Positions 1 through 7,192 of a stretch of 64,000 nucleotides of DNA are shown here, piece by piece. Numbering within the stretch: position 1 is the stretch's first letter; each line of letters begins with the position of its first letter. The notes beneath the pieces are model-generated. The model searched no databases. It had not been told where the DNA came from and saw only the letters and a list, made by a program, of their open reading frames with translations. The stretch lies in contig JAEUUC010000002.1 in NCBI GenBank assembly GCA_016787665.1, forward strand, positions 124,001 through 188,000, in the 5' to 3' direction. This DNA comes from Cyclobacteriaceae bacterium (lineage in GTDB: Bacteria; Bacteroidota; Bacteroidia; Cytophagales; Cyclobacteriaceae). The position numbers and the translations under genes were made by a program.

Positions 1-291
1 TTGCTCATCAGCGCATTTTTCTTTGCCATCACCTCGCTGTTCAGCTACAGTTATTACGGCAACAAAGCCATTTCCTTTCTGGTGGGCGTAAAAGCCGGCC
101 GGTACTACGATTACTTCTACCTGGCCACCATTGTCATTGGTGCGGTAGCGTCCATGAAAGATGTAATGAATGTGATTGATATTGCGTACGCCATCATGGC
201 CTTCCCGACCATGATTTCAGGATTTATTTTGGCCCCACGCGTGATGAAGGAGGCGAAGTCCTATTTCGCCCGCATGAAGGGCAACCTCTAA
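1..291 (+). CDS. Sodium:alanine symporter (AGCS family), C-terminal fragment
   Basis: This is the last 96 residues of a membrane transporter whose start lies outside the window. The fragment has hydrophobic helices and the SYYGNKA segment, with a GYIxxPRV-like end (ILAPRVMKEAK), as expected at the C terminus of AGCS family sodium/alanine (or glycine) symporters of the inner membrane. The TTG at position 1 is only the window edge, not a real start. The stop overlaps the end of the convergent downstream gene by four bases. The family call rests on general resemblance of the end region; substrate cannot be judged. Confidence 0.75.
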   Translation: MLISAFFFAITSLFSYSYYGNKAISFLVGVKAGRYYDYFYLATIVIGAVASMKDVMNVIDIAYAIMAFPTMISGFILAPRVMKEAKSYFARMKGNL

Positions 292-1739
292 TTGATTACA
301 GTGGCCGGTGATGCGGGGGCCTTGGCTTGCGGGTATCCAAAGAGCCCGTTTTTCTTGATAGCCTCCACCACCTTGTGGGGCACAAACTTCTCCCAGCCGG
401 CCTCCCCTTTCCTCACCATGGCCAACACGTTGTCTGATATGATGTGCAGGTTGTTCACATTTGCCCCCTGAATATCTTCCAACTTATTGTTCGCCATCAG
501 GTATCGGAACAGCGACTTTTGATTCTCGGGTAACTGATCCTCAAAATCCTTGAGGGTAAACAACTGGTTCGAATCTTTACGGGTAGCCGGATAGATGTAC
601 AACTTCACATTCGTCCCAAACAAATGCCCGAAAGCTTCTAAAATACCGCCACGAAGATTTTCATAGGTCTTCTCTTCAAATATTTTCTGCAACGCATAAA
701 TACCCAACACCAAGCCGGTTTTTTTCCCGCGCGTGATCTTCGATAGATAATCCACGAGTCGGTAATATTCAAAGTAATTCGAGATCAGCACATTTTGCCC
801 AAGTGAGCAGATAATGTCGGCCCGGTGCAAAAAATCCTGTTCATCAATATTGCCATCCAGGCTCAGGTCGTTCAGGGTCAACTCGGTCAATACTACAATT
901 TTGGACTTATCCACATCGGCCTCATTCTTGAAATGCCTTCGGGAGGTGAGCAGCATGTCTACATTCACATGGGTGACCGGGCGAAAACGGCCACGCAGCA
1001 CCAACACGTTTTTCTTGTATAGCACCTCGGAGGGATGCATCACATTGCCATCCGGGCCAAACATTGCGGCCTTGGTCATGCCACTCTTCACCAGTTTCAG
1101 AGCCATCAACCGGTTATCCACGTGTTCAAAGTCTGGGCCCGACAGCCGGAACATATCCACTTCGATCCTGCGGACCGTAAGATTATCCATGAGCGACAGC
1201 ATGATCTCTTCGGGGCTGCTCAAAAACATGCAACCGTACAACAAGTTAACGCCCACTATGCCAAGTGCGATTTGTTGTTGCAACGGATCGTTGTCGTGCA
1301 TCTTCACGTGGATGACACATTCGTTGGGCTTGCTTTGCGGCCGAAGTTGAAAGCGAAGACCAATCCAGCCGTGCCCCTGATTGGTGCGCTCAAAATTCAA
1401 CGCCTCAACCGTATCGGCCAGGGCGAAAAAGCGAGTAGATTCAATCCGGTGCGGCAGACGTTCCGGCAGCAAAGGGTACTCGTGGTCAAGCATCCTCAGC
1501 AGGCGATCCTCACATACATAACGCTCACACTGCCCGTAAATGGCATCGCTGAACTTCATGTCGTACGCAGACATGGTTTTGGCAACGGTGCCGGAGGCCC
1601 CTCCTACCTTAAAGAAATTCGCAGCGATTTCCTGGCCCGCACCAATTTCAGCGAAGGAGCCGTAAATCGCCCGACTCAGGTTAATTTGAAGAGCCTTTTC
1701 CTGGGCGCTCAGTTTCTTTCTTTCCATCGTGCCATTCAT
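288..1739 (-). CDS. Conserved protein of unknown function (TonB/NMN-adenylyltransferase-misnamed family)
   Basis: A 483-residue soluble protein without signal peptide or membrane helix. The N-terminal block around residues 10-65 (ALQINLSRAIYGSFAEIGAG, then MSAYDMKFSDAIYG) recalls a family that, as I remember it, is widely conserved in Bacteroidota and often named nicotinate-nucleotide adenylyltransferase in databases. I see no HxGH nucleotidyltransferase motif, so I do not adopt that function. The start is supported by an AAGGAGG ribosome-binding site about eleven bases upstream of the ATG. It stands alone, divergent from the NSS transporter. Gene reality is near certain; function is unknown. 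Confidence 0.8.
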   Translation of the reverse strand: MNGTMERKKLSAQEKALQINLSRAIYGSFAEIGAGQEIAANFFKVGGASGTVAKTMSAYDMKFSDAIYGQCERYVCEDRLLRMLDHEYPLLPERLPHRIESTRFFALADTVEALNFERTNQGHGWIGLRFQLRPQSKPNECVIHVKMHDNDPLQQQIALGIVGVNLLYGCMFLSSPEEIMLSLMDNLTVRRIEVDMFRLSGPDFEHVDNRLMALKLVKSGMTKAAMFGPDGNVMHPSEVLYKKNVLVLRGRFRPVTHVNVDMLLTSRRHFKNEADVDKSKIVVLTELTLNDLSLDGNIDEQDFLHRADIICSLGQNVLISNYFEYYRLVDYLSKITRGKKTGLVLGIYALQKIFEEKTYENLRGGILEAFGHLFGTNVKLYIYPATRKDSNQLFTLKDFEDQLPENQKSLFRYLMANNKLEDIQGANVNNLHIISDNVLAMVRKGEAGWEKFVPHKVVEAIKKNGLFGYPQAKAPASPATVIN

Positions 1740-1872
1740 AGTTTTTCCGCCTCCTTATCTCGCAGTCAAAGTTAATCAGTCAGCGCCTCAATTACCATTA
1801 CTACCGGATAAACCCCATTTTGATAATAATAGTTTAACCCTTTATTTGCCACGCTTTAACTAATTACGCAGG

Positions 1873-3306
1873 ATGTCAAGCAGAGGTAACTTCTCGGGCC
1901 GCATTGGATTCATACTGGCCGCGGCCGGTTCAGCTGTCGGTTTAGGTAACATTTGGAGGTTTCCTTATCTGGCCGGGCAAAACGGTGGCGCTATCTTCCT
2001 GATGATCTACCTGGGTTGTATTTTGTTACTGTGTTATCCCATCATGGTTGGCGAAATTGCCATCGGGCGGGCGGCCAACAGCGATGCCTATGGATCATAC
2101 TCCAAATTGGGCGGCCGCAAATGGGGCTACTTGGGGCTATTCGGCATATTGGCCGGCATTATGATCCTCTCCTTTTATAATGTAGTGGCGGGTTGGGCAT
2201 TCGGGTACTTTCTCCACATTAGCTTTGGCGATTTGCTCAACGAACCTGATTTCGGAGGATTCTTTGGAACGTACGTAAACGACATCATCGACCTGAGTAG
2301 CTGGGCCGGCTTTTCGAATTCCAATCTCGTCTTTTCATTGATTTTCATGGTGCTCACAGCCCTGATCGTGGCGCAAGGGATCCAAAAAGGAATCGAAGCA
2401 TCAAACAAGATCATGATGCCCTCCCTGTACGCAATTCTGCTGGGCATAATCGTTTACAGTCTTACGCTTCCCAACGCGATAAGCGGTGTACAATTCTACC
2501 TGGTGCCAGAGTTTAGTGAACTCAAGGTGCGAACTATTGTGGATGCCCTCAAGCAATCGTTCTTTTCGCTGTCGCTCGGTATGGGAGCCTTAATCACGTA
2601 CGGATCGTACCTGAGCAAACTTGAAAATATCCCGACCTCGGCCCGAGTGATTTCGCTGGCCGATACCTCCGTGGCCTTCTTTTCCGGACTGATGGTGTTT
2701 CCGCTAGTGCATTTCCTCGCCTTCAAACTTAACATTGACCCCCAGCAGATCGGCACCTCAGGTCCACCGCTGATCTTCGTGGTGCTGCCTCAGATCTTTC
2801 ACGAAATGGGTCCGGTGCTCGGCCGCATCATTGGCGGTTCATTTTTCCTGCTCGTTTGTTTTGCAGCTCTAACCTCTACCATTTCATTGCTGGAGGTTCC
2901 TGTGGCCTATCTGGTGGACCAAAAGAAGATGCAACGCAAATCGGTAGTTTGGCTTATTGCGTTGCTCATTTTTGTACTGGGCTTACCGAGCATGATGAGC
3001 CAGGGTATGGTCGAAAGCCTGAACAAACTCACCTTCTACCGGGGCAACGATTTCCTCACGTTCATCTCCGACATGAGTGATATTTCCCTGACCGTGGGCG
3101 GATGCCTGATGGCCATCTTTATTTCGCGCAGGTGGGGCATGGACAAATTTGACGAAGAAGTGGCGCAGGGCAACGATCGTTACCTGAATTCGGGCACCCG
3201 CAAGTTTCTGCACTTCTCCCTCAAGTGGGCTGCGCCCATTCTCCTGGGATTTCTCTCCGTGCTGATTATTGTAGAGAAGTTTTTCGGGGTTGAGAACCTG
3301 TTTTGA
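1873..3306 (+). CDS. Sodium-dependent transporter of the NSS/SNF family
   Basis: A 477-residue polytopic inner-membrane protein that should couple Na+ entry to uptake of an amino acid or similar solute. The N terminus carries the family signature in helix 1 (AAAGSAVGLGNIWRFPYL, about residues 16-33), where the unwound helix contributes Na+ and substrate ligands in LeuT-type proteins. About eleven hydrophobic segments follow, a length typical of bacterial members. The ATG has GCAGG just upstream. It is monocistronic between a divergent and a convergent gene. Substrate cannot be predicted from the sequence. Confidence 0.92.
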   Translation: MSSRGNFSGRIGFILAAAGSAVGLGNIWRFPYLAGQNGGAIFLMIYLGCILLLCYPIMVGEIAIGRAANSDAYGSYSKLGGRKWGYLGLFGILAGIMILSFYNVVAGWAFGYFLHISFGDLLNEPDFGGFFGTYVNDIIDLSSWAGFSNSNLVFSLIFMVLTALIVAQGIQKGIEASNKIMMPSLYAILLGIIVYSLTLPNAISGVQFYLVPEFSELKVRTIVDALKQSFFSLSLGMGALITYGSYLSKLENIPTSARVISLADTSVAFFSGLMVFPLVHFLAFKLNIDPQQIGTSGPPLIFVVLPQIFHEMGPVLGRIIGGSFFLLVCFAALTSTISLLEVPVAYLVDQKKMQRKSVVWLIALLIFVLGLPSMMSQGMVESLNKLTFYRGNDFLTFISDMSDISLTVGGCLMAIFISRRWGMDKFDEEVAQGNDRYLNSGTRKFLHFSLKWAAPILLGFLSVLIIVEKFFGVENLF

Positions 3307-3318
3307 AATAAGAAAACA

Positions 3319-3373
3319 GAATACAGAATTTAGAATTTAGAATCTAGCGTCTGGAATCTTACATCCAGTATCT
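3319..3373. repeat. Degenerate heptamer-phased intergenic repeat
   Basis: The spacer between the NSS transporter and the convergent TolB-like gene divides cleanly into eight consecutive 7-base units: GAATACA, GAATTTA, GAATTTA, GAATCTA, GCGTCTG, GAATCTT, ACATCCA, GTATCTC. Units drift from GAATTTA to ATCCAGT-like forms. Two other spacers in the window (46577-46651 and 49784-49825) show the same 7-base period. Function is unknown. Confidence 0.6.
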
Positions 3374-4468
3374 CTACTCCACCCAATCGGCTACAAACAA
3401 ATTGGTATCCCGTGTCCCATTGTTATTCCGGTTGCTGCTGAAGATGATCTTCTTGCCATCGGGTGAGAACATGGGGAAGGAATCAAAAACCTTGTCGTAG
3501 GTAATTTGCTCCAGGCCTGTGCCGTCTTCGTTAATCATGTACAGGTTGAACTGAAATCCCCGTGAACTCTTGTGGTTCGAGCTGAAGATGATCTTCTTGC
3601 CGGCCGGATGATAAAACGGAGCCCAATTGGCTTTACCGAGATTGGTCACCTGCTTTAAGTCCGTGCCATCGACATTAACGGTGAAAATCTCCATCTCGGT
3701 GGGCGCTACCAATCCCTGCTTGAGGTAGTCGAGGTATTCCTTTTTGGCTTCTTCGGTTTTCGGGCGCGAAGCGCGGAACACCAGCTTCTTCCCATCAGGC
3801 GAAAAGAAAGCGCCTCCATCGTAGCCGATCTCGTTCGTTACCTGCTTCACCTTCCGGCCCTTCAAGTCCATTACATACAGATCCAGATCGCCATTGCGCA
3901 TGGACGTAAACACAATCTTATCGCCCTTCGGAGAAACGGTAGCCTCGGCATCATATCCGGGCGTAGCCGTTAGCCTGACTTTCTGCTTACCGTTGATATC
4001 GGCCACGAAAATGTCATAACTGTCATAGATCGGCCACAGGTATTTGCCTCCGGGTGCACGCCCTGGATCACGCGGGCAATCATCGCCCCCCAGGTGGGTG
4101 GAGGCGTAAAGGATGTCTTTATTGTTGGGAAAAAAGAAGGCGCAGGTGGTGCGGCCTTTGCCCGTGCTCACCATTTGAGGTTTTGAACCCTTTACGCTGA
4201 GGTCAACGCCATCGATGGGTGTGTAAAAAATCTGATCGCAGGCCAGGCCCCACTGCAAATAGTTGGACTGAAAGCTTACCATTTTGCCGTCAAAGCTCCA
4301 GTAGGCTTCAGCATTGTCGCCACCAAATGTCAGCTGCCGAATATTTTTCAGGTGAACTTCTTCAGGATAGCGGAGTGAATCTGTTGACGGAGACGTGCCG
4401 GGCAACGATGGAGAAAAAGACGACAACCCAATAACAACCAAGGCTACGGCAAGGGGTAGTATTTTCAT
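3374..4468 (-). CDS. Secreted TolB-like beta-propeller (PD40 repeat) protein
   Basis: A 364-residue exported protein made almost wholly of WD40-like PD40 repeats. Repeats are seen as FSPDGKK followed by IIFSSNR or LVFRASR, at least five times across residues 50-360, predicting a six-bladed propeller like the TolB C-terminal domain. I place the start at the ATG whose product begins MKILPLAVALVVIG, a signal peptide; an in-frame ATG 21 bases upstream would add seven residues before it. In Bacteroidota such proteins are periplasmic or outer-membrane associated and presumably bind proteins; no enzyme site is visible. The partner is unknown. Confidence 0.85.
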   Translation of the reverse strand: MKILPLAVALVVIGLSSFSPSLPGTSPSTDSLRYPEEVHLKNIRQLTFGGDNAEAYWSFDGKMVSFQSNYLQWGLACDQIFYTPIDGVDLSVKGSKPQMVSTGKGRTTCAFFFPNNKDILYASTHLGGDDCPRDPGRAPGGKYLWPIYDSYDIFVADINGKQKVRLTATPGYDAEATVSPKGDKIVFTSMRNGDLDLYVMDLKGRKVKQVTNEIGYDGGAFFSPDGKKLVFRASRPKTEEAKKEYLDYLKQGLVAPTEMEIFTVNVDGTDLKQVTNLGKANWAPFYHPAGKKIIFSSNHKSSRGFQFNLYMINEDGTGLEQITYDKVFDSFPMFSPDGKKIIFSSNRNNNGTRDTNLFVADWVE

Positions 4469-4524
4469 AGAGATAAAATCGGATGGCAAATTACAACCTG
4501 GCGTGAATTTTCGTGCAACGTGGA

Positions 4525-6201
4525 TTACTTCACATTCTCTTCCTCTTTCAAAGCCCGCCTGAGAATCTTGCCTACGTTGGTCTTCGGCAGCTCTTTTCGG
4601 AACACAAAATACTTCGGCACCTTATAGGCCGTCAAGTTCTCGGCACAATACCTGCGTATTTCCTCCTCGTTCAGGCTGTCATCACGTTTCACAATAAACG
4701 CCTTGATCACCTCGCCCGACTTCACATCCGGTACACCGATAGCCGCCACTTCCAGCACTTTGGGGTGACTGGCGACCACATTCTCAATCTCGTTCGGGAA
4801 TACGTTGAACCCGGAGACCTTAATCATATCCTTCTTCCGGTCAACGATCTTGAAAAATCCGTTTTCGTCCATCACCCCAATGTCGCCCGTGCGGAACCAT
4901 TCGTTGTGAAAGAATACGCCTTCATTATCCTTTTGCCAATATCCGCGCATCACCTGTGGCCCCCGGGCGCAGATTTCACCGGTTGCCCCCTGTGGCAGTT
5001 GGTTGCCGTCATCATCAAAAATGGCAACCTCGGTGCTGGGCATCGGAATACCAATCGTGCCGCGTTTGTGCTTCCCGTTGAGGGGATTGCAGCATAAGAC
5101 AGGCGAAGTCTCACTGAGGCCGTAGCCCTCCACCACCGGAGACTTGGTCAACTCTTCCCAACGCGTGGCGACAACATCCTGAACAGCCATGGCCCCGCCA
5201 ATAGCTCCATGAAGATGGGAAAAGTCGCACTCTTTGAACCGCGGATGATTGAGCAGACCATTGAACAAAGTGTTCACACCGGTCATAATGGTGAATTTAT
5301 ACTTCTTCAGTTCTTTGATGAAGGCCGATAAATCGCGTGGGTTCGTGATGAGCACATTGGTAACGCCTGTTGAATACATCAGCACGCCATTCACCGTCAA
5401 GCCGAAGATATGATACATCGGAATGGCGGTGATGATAACGTCCTGCCGGCCGGCCTTGAGGTACGGACTAAACCAGTGTGTAACCATAGCATTGTGGGCG
5501 AGAATATTCCGGTGCGAGAGCTGGGCACCCTTAGCCACACCCGTGGTACCCCCGGTATACTGAAGCACGGCCAAATCGTCAATGTCAATAGCCGGCTTAT
5601 CCAACTGGAGCTCCGCCCCGCGACTTAAAACCTCCTTGAATGAAATGGCGCTGTCCAGCCGATAGGCCGGCACCATCTTCTTAATTGTCTTAACTACAAA
5701 ATTGACAAGCGCACCTTTGAGTGGCCCCAGCATGTCGCCCATGCGGGTGACAATAATGTGACGGGCCGGAATGCGGTTGATGATGCTCTCCAGATGATTG
5801 GCGAAGTTCTCCAGGATGACGACAGCCGAAACACCTGCGTCCTTGAATTGGTGCTCCATCTCGCGAGGTGTATAGAGGGGGTTCGTGTTAACCACAATCA
5901 AACCTGCCTTTAGCGCACCGATGAAAGCGATTGGGAACTGTAATAAATTCGGCATCTGAATGGCGATGCGATCGCCCTTCTTCAGGCCCAGCTCTTTCTG
6001 CAGGTAAGCCCCGAAGTAATCCGAATAACGATCTACCTCCCCGAAGGTAAGTTTGCCGCCCAGGTTCTCGTAAGCTACTTTACTTCGGAACTTCGTGCTG
6101 GCCGATTGAAATAAATCAACCAGCGATTGATATTCCAAAGGGCCAATTTCATGTGGTATGCCGGTCGGATAACTTTTGAACCAGGGGAAGTCTTTTGCCA
6201 T
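4525..6201 (-). CDS. fadD: Long-chain-fatty-acid--CoA ligase
   Basis: A 558-residue adenylate-forming enzyme that activates fatty acids to acyl-CoA with ATP, for beta-oxidation or lipid remodelling. The AMP-binding P-loop YTGGTTGVAKGA (about residues 214-225), the YGLSETSP adenine-binding motif near 360, the RTGDIG hinge aspartate region near 445 and the C-terminal lysine region GKILRRAL are all present. Length and start fit FadD-type ligases. It is preceded on the same strand by the structured RNA and its terminator at 6258-6298, so it should use its own promoter in the short gap. I cannot assign chain-length preference. Confidence 0.93.
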   Translation of the reverse strand: MAKDFPWFKSYPTGIPHEIGPLEYQSLVDLFQSASTKFRSKVAYENLGGKLTFGEVDRYSDYFGAYLQKELGLKKGDRIAIQMPNLLQFPIAFIGALKAGLIVVNTNPLYTPREMEHQFKDAGVSAVVILENFANHLESIINRIPARHIIVTRMGDMLGPLKGALVNFVVKTIKKMVPAYRLDSAISFKEVLSRGAELQLDKPAIDIDDLAVLQYTGGTTGVAKGAQLSHRNILAHNAMVTHWFSPYLKAGRQDVIITAIPMYHIFGLTVNGVLMYSTGVTNVLITNPRDLSAFIKELKKYKFTIMTGVNTLFNGLLNHPRFKECDFSHLHGAIGGAMAVQDVVATRWEELTKSPVVEGYGLSETSPVLCCNPLNGKHKRGTIGIPMPSTEVAIFDDDGNQLPQGATGEICARGPQVMRGYWQKDNEGVFFHNEWFRTGDIGVMDENGFFKIVDRKKDMIKVSGFNVFPNEIENVVASHPKVLEVAAIGVPDVKSGEVIKAFIVKRDDSLNEEEIRRYCAENLTAYKVPKYFVFRKELPKTNVGKILRRALKEEENVK

Positions 6202-6257
6202 AATCTGAATAAGGTTGGTTATAAAAGTAACAACCGCCCCTGTGGTTTTCGCAACCG

Positions 6258-6298
6258 TTAAAAATAAAAATCCCGGTCTGCGGCTGCATCCGGGATTT
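6258..6298 (-). terminator. Intrinsic terminator of the minus-strand structured RNA
   Basis: On the minus strand AAATCCCGG (6298-6290) pairs with CCGGGATTT (6276-6268) in a nine-base-pair stem around a 13-nt loop, followed by a T-rich run to 6258. The T-tract lies only on the minus-strand 3' side. It sits seven bases downstream of the tRNA-like fold and 57 bases upstream of fadD, so it ends an independent RNA transcript. Confidence 0.85.
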
Positions 6299-6304
6299 CA
6301 CTCG

Positions 6305-6488
6305 CTGTAGGGGAAGGCTTCGAACCTCCACGAGGAAGTTAGCTACAGAACACATTTAGAACTGTGGTGGTCAACCCCAGTCAGCCTCTGAACGGTTACC
6401 CGGTCAAGGGCTGGCGTTATTCTGCGTTTATCCTTTGCTCCTCACCCCCGAGACAGGAGGGCTTGTCTGCCAGTTTCAACACCCTACA
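6305..6488 (-). ncRNA. Structured RNA with a class II tRNA-like fold and a ~100-nt insertion in the variable arm
   Basis: Read on the minus strand, TGTAGGG (6488-6482) pairs with CCCTACA (6312-6306) as a seven-bp acceptor stem. T8 and G9 follow, then a D arm (TTG, loop AAACTGGCAGA, CAA) with A14, G18-G19 and A21. The next arm has stem CCCTC/GGGGG and loop CTGTCTC. The T arm is GGAGG-TTCGAAG-CCTTC with T54, T55, C56, A58 and the G53-C61 pair. Between the last two arms, GAGGA (6443-6439) pairs with TCCTC (6336-6332) around a 102-nt insert. The insert contains its own hairpin, CAGCC...GGCTG capped by CGG-GTAA-CCG. The formal anticodon would be GUC with an unusual U37, and no CCA is encoded. A 5' hairpin (ATCAGC/GCTGAT) precedes it. 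I found no tmRNA tag, group I core or RNase P signature. Identity is unknown; the folding was done by eye. Confidence 0.5.
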
Positions 6489-6534
6489 TTATGCATCAGC
6501 GCTCGTTTGTGCTGATTTTTTGCATTTGATGATT

Positions 6535-6566
6535 CAAAGTAAGTGAATTACTGATATTCTGTTCAA
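6535..6566 (-). promoter_or_regulatory. Possible promoter of the tRNA-like RNA
   Basis: On the minus strand a TTG (6566-6564) precedes TTACTTTG (6542-6535), near the Bacteroidota -7 consensus TAnnTTTG, with a 22-base spacer. The -33 element lies inside the left arm of the 12-bp inverted repeat described next. The match is imperfect. Confidence 0.35.
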
Positions 6567-6618
6567 TTATAGATGCCAATAATTGCATAATATTTAATGA
6601 TTTGAGCTATAATTGAAC
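6561..6618. promoter_or_regulatory. 12-bp perfect inverted repeat in the divergent RNA/lrp intergenic region
   Basis: GTTCAATTATAG (6561-6572) and CTATAATTGAAC (6607-6618) are exact reverse complements separated by 34 AT-rich bases. The centre-to-centre distance is 46 bp, a little over four helical turns. The left arm overlaps the putative -33 element of the minus-strand RNA. The right arm ends 12 bases before the Lrp-family start codon. This fits an operator for the adjacent Lrp/AsnC regulator, whose family members bind as multimers to spaced, A/T-rich inverted sites and often autoregulate. Binding is inferred. Confidence 0.6.
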
Positions 6619-6630
6619 AAATTTCAAATT

Positions 6631-7125
6631 ATGAAGCCCAAACCGCATCGAAATTATGAGATCGATAATACCGACCTCAAAATTCTGGAAATGCTCGTTC
6701 AAGACGCCAAAAAGCCCTTCACAGAAGTAGCGCGCAAAGCCCATGTTTCGCAAGGGACGGTTCATGTGCGGGTTTCCAAGATGCAAGACGCAGGCGTGAT
6801 TGAGAAAACCACCCTTAAGCTAAACTATGCCCGGTTGGGTTACGATATCACGGCTTTCATTGGTATTTATCTGGAAAAGAGCGCTTTATACGAATCAGTG
6901 CTCGAGAAACTTAAGCTCATTCCGGAGATCACCAGCATTCATTACACCACGGGCAACTACTCCATGTTCGTGAAGATTCATTGCCGCGATACCAACCACC
7001 TGAAAGAGGTTTTGCACGACAAAATGCAGCAGGTGGATGGCATTGAGCGAACGGAAACCATGATCTCGCTGGAGGAAAGCCTGGATCGATCGCTGCTCTC
7101 GGAAAATAATTTAAAACCCGCCTAG
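6631..7125 (+). CDS. Lrp/AsnC family transcriptional regulator
   Basis: A 164-residue one-domain-plus-RAM regulator. The N-terminal winged helix (IDNTDLKILEMLVQDAKKPF, then the recognition helix VSQGTVHVRVSKM at about residues 36-48) is followed by an alpha-beta RAM ligand-binding/oligomerisation domain. I choose the ATG at 6631; an upstream in-frame TTG at 6613 would start inside the inverted-repeat operator and has no clear ribosome-binding site. It is divergent from the tRNA-like RNA and ends three bases before another inverted repeat that precedes sufB. The ligand is unknown; a feast/famine amino-acid sensor is the usual role. Confidence 0.93.
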   Translation: MKPKPHRNYEIDNTDLKILEMLVQDAKKPFTEVARKAHVSQGTVHVRVSKMQDAGVIEKTTLKLNYARLGYDITAFIGIYLEKSALYESVLEKLKLIPEITSIHYTTGNYSMFVKIHCRDTNHLKEVLHDKMQQVDGIERTETMISLEESLDRSLLSENNLKPA

Positions 7126-7127
7126 AA

Positions 7128-7162
7128 CCTTCAAAACGGATTATTGTTCTTACTTTTGAAGG
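7128..7162 (+). promoter_or_regulatory. Inverted repeat overlapping the suf operon promoter
   Basis: CCTTCAAAA (7128-7136) and TTTTGAAGG (7154-7162) form a perfect nine-base inverted repeat with a 17-base spacer. TACTTTTG (7151-7158), an exact match to the Bacteroidota -7 element TAnnTTTG, overlaps the right arm, so a protein on this site would block the polymerase. It could also act as a weak hairpin after the lrp stop codon, but no T-tract follows. An iron- or redox-responsive suf operator is an inference. Confidence 0.5.
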
Positions 7163-7192
7163 TTATTTAAAATTAGTCTAAATAGGCTGAGG

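Noticed and set aside
1035-1775. 246-codon plus-strand open frame opposite the conserved protein at 288-1739
   Set aside because: The minus-strand frame has a good ribosome-binding site and a recognisable conserved protein; the opposite frame is His/Gln-rich and has no recognisable family.
6305-6488. 6S RNA, tmRNA, RNase P RNA or group I intron as identity of the minus-strand RNA
   Set aside because: There is no long single hairpin with central bubble (6S), no tag frame (tmRNA), no GAGGAAAGTC/ACAGAA P4 core (RNase P), and the insertion is too short and lacks the P7 core for a group I intron.
6613-6630. TTG start of the Lrp-family gene at 6613
   Set aside because: It lies within the right arm of the inverted repeat, and the residues it would add are not needed; the ATG at 6631 fits the family's length.
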